This document shows, piece after piece, positions 48,990 through 58,871 of a stretch of DNA of 64,000 nt. A program made the position numbers and the translations under genes. This DNA is from Volvox africanus (taxonomy: Eukaryota; Chlorophyta; Chlorophyceae; Chlamydomonadales; Volvocaceae): contig BSDZ01000003.1 in assembly GCA_030268105.1 (NCBI GenBank), forward strand, positions 3,658,001 to 3,722,000, in the 5' to 3' direction. The notes under the pieces are model-generated. The model saw only the letters and a list, made by a program, of their open reading frames with translations, had not been told where the DNA came from and made no database searches. The first letter of the stretch is position 1; every line of letters begins with the position of its first letter.

Positions 48990-49635
48990 GTATTGCAGGA
49001 CGGGTGTATGGGCTGAGGGGCGGACGAGCGGAGGGGCTGAGGGGCGGACGGGCGGAGGGACGGACGGACCGACGGGTGGACGGTGGACAGGCGGAGGTGC
49101 AGACTGGCAGAGGGGCGGACGGGTGAAGGGGCTGATGGGTAGATGAACGGATGGGCGAAAGGGTGGAGGGGCAGATGAATGGATGGGCGAAAGGGTGGAG
49201 GGGCGAAGCGGCGGACAGGCATAGGGGCCGACGGGCGGATGGGCGGATGGGTGGAGGGGCGTACGATCAGAGGGGCAGAGGATCGATGGGGCGGAGGGGT
49301 GGAGGAACCAGGGGGCGGAGGGGCAGAGGGGCGGAGGGGCAGAGTGTTGTATCTCTGTTGTGTCAACCCAGCAAAGGCTCGATCGAAAGATGACCATCTT
49401 GGCTCAATCTTTGACACTACCCGTAGATACCCCAGGATACCACACAGAGGGGCGGACTGGTAAAAGGGCAGAGAGGCGGAGGGCAAAAGGGCGGAGGGAC
49501 CGACAGTCAGACTGGCGGAGGGGCAATGGGGAAGAAGGGTGGAAAGGCGGACGGGTGGACGGGCGGAGGGGCAGACGGGCAGATGGGAGGACAGGTGGAG
49601 GGGAGTACGAGAGGAGGGGCAGAGAAATATATATA
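48990..49635. repeat. Degenerate G-rich minisatellite (GAGGGGCGGACGGGCGGA-like)
   Basis: Irregular units of GAGGGGCGGA, GGGCGGAC and GGGGCAGA cover about 550 bp, interrupted once by a unique segment (49350-49443). The minus strand is open over several hundred codons as a Pro/Ser/Arg/Leu repeat (PSAPPPVRPS-like), which is most likely a compositional artefact. Larger near-duplicates occur, such as GATGAACGGATGGGCGAAAGGGTGGAGGGG around 49140 and 49170. Confidence 0.85.
49350..49443 (+). repeat. Dispersed repeat copy interrupting the minisatellite
   Basis: About 94 bp whose reverse complement matches 51170-51262: the block around CAACAGAGATACAACA, then the GATGGTCAT block, then TGACACTACCCGTAGATACCCCAGGATA against TGTCAAAG...GGGCAGTG...TATCCTGGGGTATCTACGG. 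Both copies read as W-SSF-R...TQQRYN peptides, hinting at an old coding origin. Confidence 0.75.
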
Positions 49636-49682
49636 ACATAAAACTGACCGCTGTAATGTTGGCCTCTCTCCTGTAGTGATCG

Positions 49683-49945
49683 ACTGCGCTTCTCCCGAAG
49701 GCAGTCAGCCCAAGCAGCAGACAGCTGCAGAGAACAGCCAAACACGGCCAGGTAGCAGGTGGGGCCAAGTCAGGGTTGATGCACAGTTGGTGTGGCTGAC
49801 GGGCGCGAACACCCGCCCTGATGGCACTTAGCCCCAGCAGCAAATAGCCGCAAACGACAGCATTTTGGAGGAGGATCCTTCTGATGAGGATGGGGCCAAG
49901 TCGGGCTTAATGCACAGGTGGTGTGGCTGACAGGTGGCAGGGGTG
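49683..49945. repeat. Diverged tandem duplication, about 125-bp unit
   Basis: Two adjacent segments share AGCCCAAGCAGCAGACAGC versus AGCCCCAGCAGCAAATAGC, and both end in GGGGCCAAGTCRGG followed by TTRATGCACAG and TGGTGTGGCTGAC. Divergence is moderate, with small indels. Confidence 0.7.
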
Positions 49946-50030
49946 GGCACAGCAGTGGGGGCAAGCAGCAGTCCATTAGGCAGGTGTCGCAGGAGGGGGG
50001 AAAGCGACGGGTGGGAAGGCGCATTTAGGT

Positions 50031-51169
50031 AAGGCGCACAGCAGGATGACAGGATGATTAAAAGAAACAGGAATACAATAGCTTGGTGTATATATAGTTG
50101 AATATGTGTGTATATGATGTATATATATATATAGTTGAATACAATATTGACAAGTTAGTTACTTGCTTAATTACTACAGGCATACATATATAGGACTTAG
50201 TATCGGCTTCATTTTGTGGTTGAATGGTGATTGAATGTGAGCTGATGAAATACTTGGTATACGGCATATGAAGCGCTTCATATCGGCTTTGTATATTGGA
50301 TAAACAGCTACGAAGTAGTTTTTCTTGTAGCCTTACGAATGCTCCTTTGGTATATTATATGATTCTCTTCGTGCACATTAGACTTTGTATCGTTATGAGG
50401 GTATTTAAGAATTATTTTTACGAATTGTTTACTAATGGTTTACGAAGTAAATTGGTTCCCAGAGAGATGGTGCTTTCCTGTAATGTGCCCCCCAGGGTTA
50501 CCCCTGGTGCTGTCCAAAATGGGGCTCTTCCAGCCTCATGGGGGCTCTTCCAAAATGGGTAAATGGTATATACATGCTTGCGTGCATTTCTGGTGCCACA
50601 TGTTTAGAGTTGGAATGTTTGCAGGATTACGATGACAGAAGGTCTGTGGATACATTTGTGTAAGATCAAGCAACTTGCTTTGTTTGTTGTGGTGGTCCCA
50701 GTAGTCCTGTTAAGGTGGAAGAGAACTGCCCGCCACTCAATTTGCCAAGGCTCCTGGAGACCAATGGAGCCATGTGCCCCACCCATGAACATTGTAAGCT
50801 GGCGGACAAATGGCTGCCACAGCGAAGTACTGGTTATTGTGGCTGTATTTACTGCGACAGCAAGACCAGCCGCACAATACCCGAATGAACGTAAATATTC
50901 CTATGAAGGAATTTCCGTAGACTTCTGAATGCTGTACCGCAATTAGGATCTCATTCATTCCCACCACTACCCTTTTAACGGACCCATGGCGGGGTCTAGA
51001 CATAACCCGGATAGTGCACCCTGCTCGACTCCAGTAGAGGTGTCAGGATGCCCAGTTGCCACGCCGAGATTCACATAAGGGCTCACCGCCTCCAAAGTGC
51101 AAGCCCCACCACCAAAACCACAGGCAGAGTGCCGTCATCCACCCCACCCAGCGGTTACATTGTAGTATC
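50031..51169. other. Accessory DNA, no supported gene
   Basis: Contains a TATATA-rich stretch at 50085-50150 with two ATATAGTTGAATA copies, and a local repeat of GGGGCTCTTCCA (50521 and 50543). Open frames are short and without family motifs. Confidence 0.45.
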
Positions 51170-51262
51170 CTGGGGTATCTACGGGCAGTGTCAAAGGATC
51201 CTGGACCTTAGATGGTCATCCTTCCGATCGGGCCTTTGTTGGCCGACACAACAGAGATACAA
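51170..51262 (-). repeat. Dispersed repeat, inverted copy of 49350-49443
   Basis: See the 49350-49443 entry. This copy is in the opposite orientation and not embedded in G-rich minisatellite. Confidence 0.75.
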
Positions 51263-51483
51263 CATACATGCACAATGACAACGACGTCAGCATCACATGG
51301 TTGGACCTGCCGCTTATACAAATCCCCTTACCTGCACACATCTCATCGCACCAATACCATACCTACCTCCCACCACAGCTCCAGTATGTCATCAGCACTC
51401 ATCACACATAGCCCACGCATAGCCCACCCCCACTTTCTGCCACGTCCTCAGCTTCACACTTCACAGCATACCATCACATCCTA

Positions 51484-52414
51484 ACCCGCCCTTATATCAG
51501 CACAAAACCACCTCAACCTGCCTCGCTCCACTAACACAAGGTGCTGAATTCGAACTTGTGCATCGCTGGTATCCGGTACCGACCAAAAATATCGACCAGC
51601 TCATCTGCCAGGTTGCCGACGGGTGCATCCCTCGGCCTGCTCCTTACAAGCATAGCGCCATCCGCTTCCATCTGCGTCCATTGGCGTAAGGTCTTCTTCT
51701 TAGCTTGTATCTGCATGGCTGCCTGGATGTTGCCCGCCCGCACCTGTCTGAGACTCTCCTTCTCAATTTCAATCTCTGCCCACATCGCCAGACGAGCATC
51801 GCTGTTGAAGTAATCTGAAGCTTGCTTAGCTAATGTCAGCTTTTCACCCAACTGCCGCTGCAGCTCATGTGCCTCCATCTCACCACCAGAAGCTGCTGGA
51901 TAGTTGCCATTTGTGCAGCCAGTCGTTTGTTCTCATCACATGCTGCTTCCGCCTCACTGTGGGAGGTGCTGAGCGCCGTCTGCAGTTGCTCAATGTGCTC
52001 TTGCATGACCATCCTTTCCTGCTGGGAATGTTGACAGGCTGACTCGACGACCGCCTGCATATGCAATTTATGCTCTGCCACACGTGCCATTGCCTCATTA
52101 TGGAAGTTCAAGATCTCCCGCTGCAGCAATTGGAATATCTCGTGAACTTGAGCTGCCGACTGCACCGCCTGGAGCTTGAATACGGTGGCTGTTAAGTCGC
52201 ACTGCAGCACCTTTGTCGCAGGGTCAGCCGCTGCCCGCACAAGTGGGTTATCATGGGTCTCAAGCAATGAGAGCAGCTGCAGATCATGGAAGTAGTGAAA
52301 GGAAGGTGAAAGGTGATGGTGGAGGCGGTGAATGAATGATATACAGAAGGTAGGGGAGAGGATGGCACAGGTGGAGATGGATCGGTGGCACAAAAGTAAA
52401 AAACAAGATCGTAA
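51484..52414 (-). mobile_element. Coiled-coil ORF repeat family, copy A (most complete)
   Basis: Minus-strand copy of an unclassified repeat that encodes a long coiled coil. The 5' half at 52393-51960 includes LVRAAADPATKVLQCDL, VHEIFQLLQREILNFH and ERMVMQEHIEQLQTALS. The 3' half at 51878-51531 includes LQRQLGEKLTLAKQAS, AEIEIEKESLRQVRAG and NLADELVDIFGRYRIP. The two halves are in different frames. Comparison with copy C at 33380-33840 suggests a small indel next to CTTCTGGTGGTGAGATGG. No reverse transcriptase, transposase, RNase H or zinc finger is visible. Family members seem to be heptad-rich throughout. It could be a Gag-like or accessory ORF of a larger element, or a host gene family spread as pseudogenes. 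Confidence 0.65.
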
Positions 52415-52635
52415 TTTGTATGCTTTGGTGGGTACGGGTGGCTGAGAAATGTTTACGGATCAAGGGGCAGGTAGGCAGCATGACAAACAGGGCCGCAGTA
52501 TTCTTGCAGGCCCATATTTTGATGCGTGGGGCAGGGCATTAGTGCGTATTTTGGTTGTCAAAGGCGAACCAGGCACATGATGAGAACAAACACCAAGGCA
52601 GCCATGCAGCTACAGGCTAAGACGATTACGATCTT

Positions 52636-53084
52636 GTACGATCTTGTTTTTTTACTTTTGTGCCGTCGATCCGTCTCCTCCTGTGCCATCCTCTCCCCTA
52701 CCTTCTGTATACCATTCATTCACTGCCTCCACCATCACCTTTCACCTTCCTTTCACTACTTCCATATCTGCAGCTGCTCTCATTGCTTGAGACCCATGAT
52801 AACCCACTTGTGCGGGCAGCGGCTGACCCTGCGACAAAGGTGCTGCAGTGCGACTTAACAGCCACCGTATTCAAGCTCCAGGCGGTGCAGTCGGCAGCTC
52901 AAGTTCACGAGATATTCCAATTGCTGCAGCGGGAGATCTTGAACTTCCATAATGAGGCAATGGCACGTGTGGCAGAGCATAAATTGCATATGCAGGCGGT
53001 CGTCGAGTCAGCCTGTCAACATTCCCAGCAGGAAAGGATGGTCATGCAAGAGCACATTGAGCAACTGCAGACGGCGCTCAGCAC
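52636..53084 (+). mobile_element. Coiled-coil ORF repeat family, copy B (inverted partner of copy A)
   Basis: A 449-bp plus-strand segment nearly identical to the minus strand of 51966-52414, including the whole stretch from LLSLLETHDNPLV to EHIEQLQTALST with no amino-acid difference seen. Homology stops sharply at CAGACGGCGCTCAGCAC in both arms. The 221-bp spacer contains two short pieces of the same family (GATGAGAACAAAC, GGCAGCCATGCAGCTACA) in plus orientation, so copy B is a rearranged copy with its middle deleted. Confidence 0.75.
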
Positions 53085-53362
53085 CGTCCACAATGACCTC
53101 ACAGGACGGTAGCTGAATCGAGCCGCCACACATACAGCGCAGTCCATAGGAACATGACGATGTGGCAAAAGCATATGCACTAAAACCCACTCACCCACCC
53201 CCGCCTGCGCCTCCAATCCCAAAGTACCCACCCTCACTGCCTCTACTACTATCGCCATTACCCGCCCCGCCTCCACCCTCACCCCCCTGCCTCTGCCTCC
53301 GACTCCTGCAGACTCCCACGCACTGCCCTCACCACTGCCGTGACTGCCATCTCCACCCTTAC

Positions 53363-53465
53363 TGTAACAGAGGCTTCGCCTAGCTGGTAGGGGTAGCTAT
53401 ATTGCCAAATTACGACAAGTCAGTTTCGCTGTTTCTGGTGCTTCTGCGCCATTCGCCCTGTTACA
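53363..53465 (-). repeat. 103-bp LTR with 8-bp terminal inverted repeats, preceded by polypurine tract
   Basis: The segment begins TGTAACAG and ends CTGTTACA, a perfect 8-bp inverted repeat with canonical TG...CA ends. On the minus strand, immediately upstream, is GGAGGGGGGATGG, a polypurine tract. This is the expected order (pol, PPT, 3' LTR) for the decayed minus-strand gypsy element at 53561-55735. No matching 5' LTR was found near 55.7 kb. Very short LTRs are unusual but known in compact elements. Confidence 0.65.
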
Positions 53466-53560
53466 CCATCCCCCCTCCGCGAAGGGTTGCGTCCCCGCAA
53501 CTCGAACTCCAGAGAGCTCCACGAAGTGGTAGGTAACGGCGTGTTGGAATGACCAAGGGT

Positions 53561-55735
53561 CTAGCTACGTTTGCGAAAACTGCTGCGTCGCTGCCGGTTC
53601 TTGGCCACAGAACGGGGTTGGTCGCGTTTGTACTGCGCGATCAGTTCCGGGACATCCTCCAGTAGGGTAGCCTCGTCGATTAAGATGTTCTTGGACTCAT
53701 CATAGCCCTTGAACTTGACGCCATATGTGACGCGACCAGTGATGGGGGTGATATGGCGGCTGACAATGTCCTCAACAGGGCACCACAGGTCCCCAGTGGA
53801 GTTGACGAAGGGCTCAGGCGTGGCTTGGGCCACGGCTCGGTCCGGAAAAGCGTCGTCCGCCGTCCTGAATGGGCGGGGTTGCCTCACGTTTACGACCGGG
53901 TGGATCTGCATGTGCGCCGGAAGCTTCAGCCGCGCTGCGTTCTTGGTGTCCCAAAGGCGCACTTGGATGCCTTGGCGTAGAGCTGGTGTTCATGTAGCAC
54001 TTTTAGCACGGTCTCGAGGTGTTGGGCATGCTCATCTTCCGTCTTGGAGTAGATGAGGATATCATCAAGGTAGATGAGCACGAAGGTGTCCAGGTAGGGG
54101 CGGAAGATGTCGTTCATCAGGCGTTGGAACGTGGCCGGTGCATTGGTGAGACCGAAGGGCATAACTGTGAACTCAAAGTGTCCGTAGCGTGTGTTGATGG
54201 CCGTCTTGGGGATGTCCTGCACTGCAGCTCGGATCTGGTGGTAACCGGACTGGAGGTCGATTTTGCTGAACACGGCAGCGCCATGTAGTCAGTTCAGTAG
54301 TTCGTCGAAGCGAGGCAGGGGATAAGCGTTGCGGACGGTGGCCTTGTTGAGGGCCCGGTAGTCGATGCACATGCACAGTCCGCCATCCTTCTATTGGGCG
54401 AACAGCACCGGGGCACCGTACGGCGACACGCTAGGGCGGATCCAGCCCTTCTCCAGGAGCGAGGTGATTTGGTTTTTGAGCTCGGCCAACTCGTCCAGGG
54501 ACATGCGGTACGAGTTGCGGCTCATGGGTACGGAGGTGGGGAGCTCAATTGAGTGGTCGACAGCACGCGTGGGAGGCATGTTCATGGGTTCTGTAAGGAC
54601 GTCGGCGTACTGGGAGGTGATGTGCGTCATATCGACGCCCGGGGTGCTGATGTCTTGGGTGTTGACCTCATGTACAACACAAAGGCTGTACTGCTTGATA
54701 GCTCGCACAACGCGCTTGAACTGCAATGCAGACAGGAGCTTGGGGGCGCGTTCGTTAACGGCCTCGGGTGGGTCGCCCCGAAGCACGTGCTTGGTGAGAG
54801 TGGTCCGCAGCGTGACCGTGTTGATCCTCCAGCATACGTGCGGCTTCCACTGTGCGAGCCAGTCCTTGCCCAGCACCACATCAAAGTCACCCAGGTCAGT
54901 GGCGACCAGGGTGCTACGACACTTGAAGGTGCGTATGGTGACGGAAGCGTTGGGCAGGACGTACGGGCAGTCTTATTCTTTGCCGTTAGCCAGCTTCACC
55001 GACATGTTGCTGACAGTCTTGGCGGCCTTGACTTCCCTGCGGGCAAGCCACTGAGTGTGGACGAAACTGCCGGTGGCTCCACCGTCAATCAGGATGACAG
55101 CCATACGGCCGTTGACGGTGCCCTTGAATGCCAGTTGCTGGTGTGCTGCATTGCATACCATGCTGGCTAACTTGATTGAGCTGAGTCTAAGCTCAGGTTC
55201 GGCCTCTGGGTAGGCCTCTGGGTAGGCCTCAGGGTAGGCCTCTGGGTTCAAGATTTGTGCGGAAGCGTGGTACGCGGCTTGTTGTGTTGTAGCCGCAGCT
55301 GTGTTGGTGACCAGGGTTTACAGCTGGGCTAAAAGCGAGGGGAGGGCGGCCTCCAGCTTCTGTTAGAGCAGGCGCTCCACGAAGGCGCCGATGTGGTCGA
55401 TGGTGAAGGCAGTGGGGAGCGAGGTGGAGCTGGCCGCCGATGGTGTGGCTGCGGCGTGGGCCACACTGTGGTCTGCCTGCGCGAGCTCATGGCGCAGCTG
55501 CTCGACTTCAATGTTGGAGTGCGGCGATCCTGGCGGCACTCTCGCGCTGGGGTGGTCCGCTAGCATGACTGACGCGTGAGTGCAAGCGGGGCCGGGAGTA
55601 GCAAGGGATGGGGATAGTAGCTGGGGTGCTGCTGAGTGAACCACCCCACCGACTGCCACGCGTCAGTGGCGGTTGGGAAGACGTTCCTTCTGGGGAAGAG
55701 GAGACATTGGAAATCCGGATCTTATCCACGATCTG
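53561..55735 (-). pseudogene. Decayed Ty3/gypsy retrotransposon (gag-protease-RT, deletion into integrase end)
   Basis: In minus-strand order: a gag-like segment (55729-55363, VEQLRHELAQADHSVAHA), a PEAY tandem repeat, aspartic protease (AVILIDGGATGSFVHTQW; the usual D-S/T-G is D-G-G here), the RT entry region (GKDWLAQWKPHVCW, KGWIRPSVSPYGAPVLFA), then RT ([51 protein letters not shown]). Directly after KCAFG the sequence jumps to the integrase C-terminus and chromo-like end ([30 protein letters not shown]). RT thumb, RNase H and the integrase core are missing. In-frame stops occur near 55374, 55320, 54973, 54391 and 54290. Non-functional. Confidence 0.85.
55201..55246. repeat. 12-bp tandem repeat, about 4 copies, in the gag-protease junction
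   Basis: Unit GGCCTCTGGGTA. On the minus strand it encodes PEAY repeated in the gypsy polyprotein, just upstream of the protease. Confidence 0.85.
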
Positions 55736-56569
55736 TAGTTTTCGAAAGGCTTTTAATTAGAGGGATGCATGCAACCTTCAGGTAAACATCCTGGAATCCC
55801 GGCATCCGGGTCGCCATGGCCGGGTGTGGAGGCCACTTCCGCAGAGGGTTGAGGCCGAAGCGGCGCAGCACCGAATCCAATGCACATACAGCTTTGCCGA
55901 TCTGGCGCCAAGGAGTGTGAGTGAGAGCGAGAATGAAACCGTCTATATATCTTAAAGCTTCTCCCCCCTCAAACAGTAAACTATTTATCCCTTTTTTATT
56001 CCAATAATATTGAGGAAGTAAGATACCAATATAGCGGCGCGTACTAAACCTTAGATACGCAACACGAAGCGTCGGAAACGGCGGAAGAGGCAGGTGTGTT
56101 AGTTCGGTCGTGAAAGGAAGGTGCATGCCCGACACAGACGAGGCTATAACGCTGTGGAAATGCGGGCGACATCGACCAGTGCCAGACAGTAAATAGCCAG
56201 ACTGCTGGATAAGACCCAATCTGCGTCGATGTAACAGGGCATGGTACGGCCCGCACGCGGCAACGAGCCAACTTGCCATTGGATGCTCGTTGGTTTCTTG
56301 CCAGCGCGAAGATGCGCAGTAGGGGGTGAATAGGGAGGGTGGACGGCCATGCAAGATAATGACGCCACCAGTGGCTGTGTGGGCTCAGGAACATGGTGGG
56401 TGGTGGACGTGGAGCTTTCCTTTGGGTGGGGGCCGCCGCACCTTAAACATCCGTCTACCTTGCGCCAAGTGTCACCCCAGCATGCCGCTGACAGCGATGT
56501 CAACCTGCAGTTCCCATATTTTGCAGTAGTGATTTGCTTCACCGATTGATCCTCGCCATCGTTATGCAT
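55736..56569 (-). CDS. Unrecognised minus-strand gene candidate, possibly interrupted by the gypsy element
   Basis: Two exon-like blocks: 56569 to about 56457 (ATG, ending CTTGGCGCAAG/GTAGAC) and about 55907 to 55778 (acceptor CTTGGCGCCAG, then GKAVCALDSVLRRFGLNP and MPGFQDVYLK, ending AAG/GTTGCA). They join in phase 0. The second block has good helical character but no family I can name. The next exons would lie where the retrotransposon begins (about 55735), so the gene may be truncated by the insertion, or the model may be spurious. The AT-rich segment 55940-56060 would be intronic. Confidence 0.3.
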
Positions 56570-57159
56570 GTCAGCCGGGCACGAGAGGACAGGAACAGGA
56601 AGTGGGAAAGGTAGAAACGAAAAAATGCAAATTTGAGATATGTTGTAACATTTTATACCATGTAAGCTGCAGCAACGGACTCTTAATGTGTGTCTTCTAG
56701 GTGCCTGCTCGTGGACGTGGACTTTGATTAGGTTCTACCTCCCCGATTCCTTGATCAACCGCTGCATGACTCACACTTACCCGACAAGCAATGGCAAAAC
56801 AATTACGGTTTGGATTTAAAAAATTCCTGAAGAAATATGTACACTTCACCTTAATTTCTTTGCTTTGACAGTCTTGTCGGTTCACCCTTGATCCATCGCG
56901 CTTCTCGACGTGACAGCTTCACCGATGGCGTCTCTCGTAAGAGCATCGAAAATTTTATTTGCATTTTTTGACTAGAGCAATCTGCATACTTTAATTCCCT
57001 GAATCAAGAATTTGTGTGCAACTGCCAGGCGTTTCCATTTGTGACCACTGCAGGAAGTCAGACGCGGTAGCCCTTGATACATGACCGACCCACCGTATTC
57101 TGATCATTTAACCATTTAATCATTTAGGTACATTCCTTTATAGGAACACAGAAAGGACG
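56570..57159. other. Intergenic, AT-rich, no gene seen
   Basis: Short frames without motifs. AT-rich at 56620-56880 and 56940-57020. A small CATTTAACCATTTAATCATTTAGG repeat-like run lies at about 57103-57126. Confidence 0.45.
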
Positions 57160-57632
57160 ATGCGAGCACGATCGCTTCTCGCCCTGCCAGTGGTTCACCT
57201 CTTGTTCTGTGCAGCGACCTACGTTTTAGAACCCACCGTTAGGAACGAATCGACACGGTTCCAATTTAGAGCATCCCGACTCGTCCCAGCTGCGCGCCGG
57301 CGATCACCACCACCAGTGCCACCAGATACACCTACCCCACCCGATTACCCTCTGTATTCAAGTCCCTTCCCCCTGCTCCTCGTTTCCCTCGCCCGCCCCA
57401 GCTTTAGAGCCCTTCGGCGCCGAGGAGGACCTCACGATAGCAGCTGTCAACCCCGGCATCACCATCGAATCTTCTACCAGACCCAAGAATGGCCGCAGCC
57501 GCACGATACGCCATGCTGCGTGAAGAGGCTTGGAGAGCATTTCGGGGTGCCTCTCTAGGCCGGCAGCATGTCCCCTTCATTGACTTGTGTGACACAACTG
57601 CGGGTACACTGTACGGAGCCCATAGCGTGTGA
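57160..57632 (+). CDS. Weak plus-strand gene candidate
   Basis: A 132-codon frame starts at 57160 with a signal-peptide-like N-terminus (MRARSLLALPVVHLLFCAA). A long pyrimidine tract ending CGCCCGCCCCAG at about 57395 looks like an intron end, followed by a frame reading LEPFGAEEDLTIAAVNPG to a TGA at about 57524. A third frame holds ATG at 57489 (ARYAMLREEAWRAFRGAS) to TGA at 57632. These readings conflict and none shows a known domain, so at most one is right. Confidence 0.25.
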
Positions 57633-58492
57633 CCCAGACTTACGAAATAGGCACTAAATATAAGCATTAGGAAGTATACTCATATTTGAATGGAAATAGG
57701 AAACTGCAAATACTTTACGAACATTGCATTAATACTTTCAGATATCCATGGGGCTACCGCTGAATATGCTCTCCTGGTGGTGTGGGTCGCCGGGTCTGCT
57801 GCCCCGCTTTCCCGCACTGCACCGTCTTAACAGACATGCCTCAGGAGATTTAATCGTTCTATGACGAAGGCATTAAAAACATTGTTAGGTTAAAAAACCT
57901 AGCGGGGACGACACCTCCAGGCACCTGGAATACTTCACGCTCATATTACATGCCGTACTCCTACTGCACTGATTGACGGCCCAACGTGGCAAGCCATGGG
58001 GGCCTATCGTGAACTCCTGCGCTCCAGGACCTACGCTTCAACGTATCAACTAAATTGTACCCTGTTCCCTGTGTTAGCACTGCAGCCAATCACCGCCGTC
58101 GGATGCTATTCCGTTGAATACCCCTGAGCCCAAAGAGCCTGTTCGAAAAGTTCGCTCTTAAAAGAACTGGAAGACGGTTTATATCCCCAGCAGCGCAGTC
58201 ACACGAGTGGGTTGAAGGTACAAACAAGTGGGACGGGAATGCCCTGCCTCCGCACCCTAGTCGCTCCCTCGCTCCCAATCCTAATACTTGGCTGGGCATT
58301 CGGTAAGTAAACGCAACCTTGTCAATTATGCAACCTCCTGGTTTGACCCTCAGAACCGCGCTGTCACTGGAAATCAGCCATGCTCCTCGTTCTCACGTCC
58401 ACTCTTGAGACTCTTGCTCGCGCGCTCGTCCGAGCAAATCGCACGCAAATACACCTCTCCAGAGCACATGAACGCCAACCGGGCCAACTCTG

Positions 58493-58493
<1 letters not shown>
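57633..58493. other. Intergenic flank, no gene seen
   Basis: No supported feature apart from scattered TTACA motifs (minus-strand TGTAA, for example 57946-57950). Confidence 0.45.
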
Positions 58494-58535
<42 letters not shown>

Positions 58536-58556
58536 CATCATCATCATCATCATCAT
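58494..58556. repeat. Self-complementary trinucleotide array (GAT)14(CAT)7
   Basis: Fourteen GAT units run directly into seven CAT units with no spacer, so the second half is the reverse complement of the end of the first half. It can fold into a perfect 21-bp hairpin. Reading frames across it give poly-Asp then poly-His. It lies about 300 bp past the stop of the dihydrouridine synthase gene. Confidence 0.97.
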
Positions 58557-58871
58557 CACAACTGCAGCATTTACACGCGGGCAGAGCACGATCCCGCACG
58601 AACACGCTCAGGGCTCCTGGATGACTCATGGCATGAGGAGCACGGCACATTAGCTTCCTACATCACATCGCACGGTCCTTGTCTTTAAATGAGTCCGATG
58701 ATTTGGAATCTCTATAACCCAAATATCTTTCCCCCTCTCCCAGCCCAAGTGGATGCATGTTCTTAAATGTTCCACCTGTGCACCACACTTCCTCCTCCAA
58801 TGCACTTTGCGTGTATGCACCAGTCGAGCGGCGGCCCCCGTCAGGCATCCACCAACGACGCAATCCTCTTG

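Noticed and set aside
48968..49843. 291-codon minus-strand Pro/Ser/Arg-rich frame
   Set aside because: It follows the degenerate G-rich minisatellite; no start context, splice signals or domain support.
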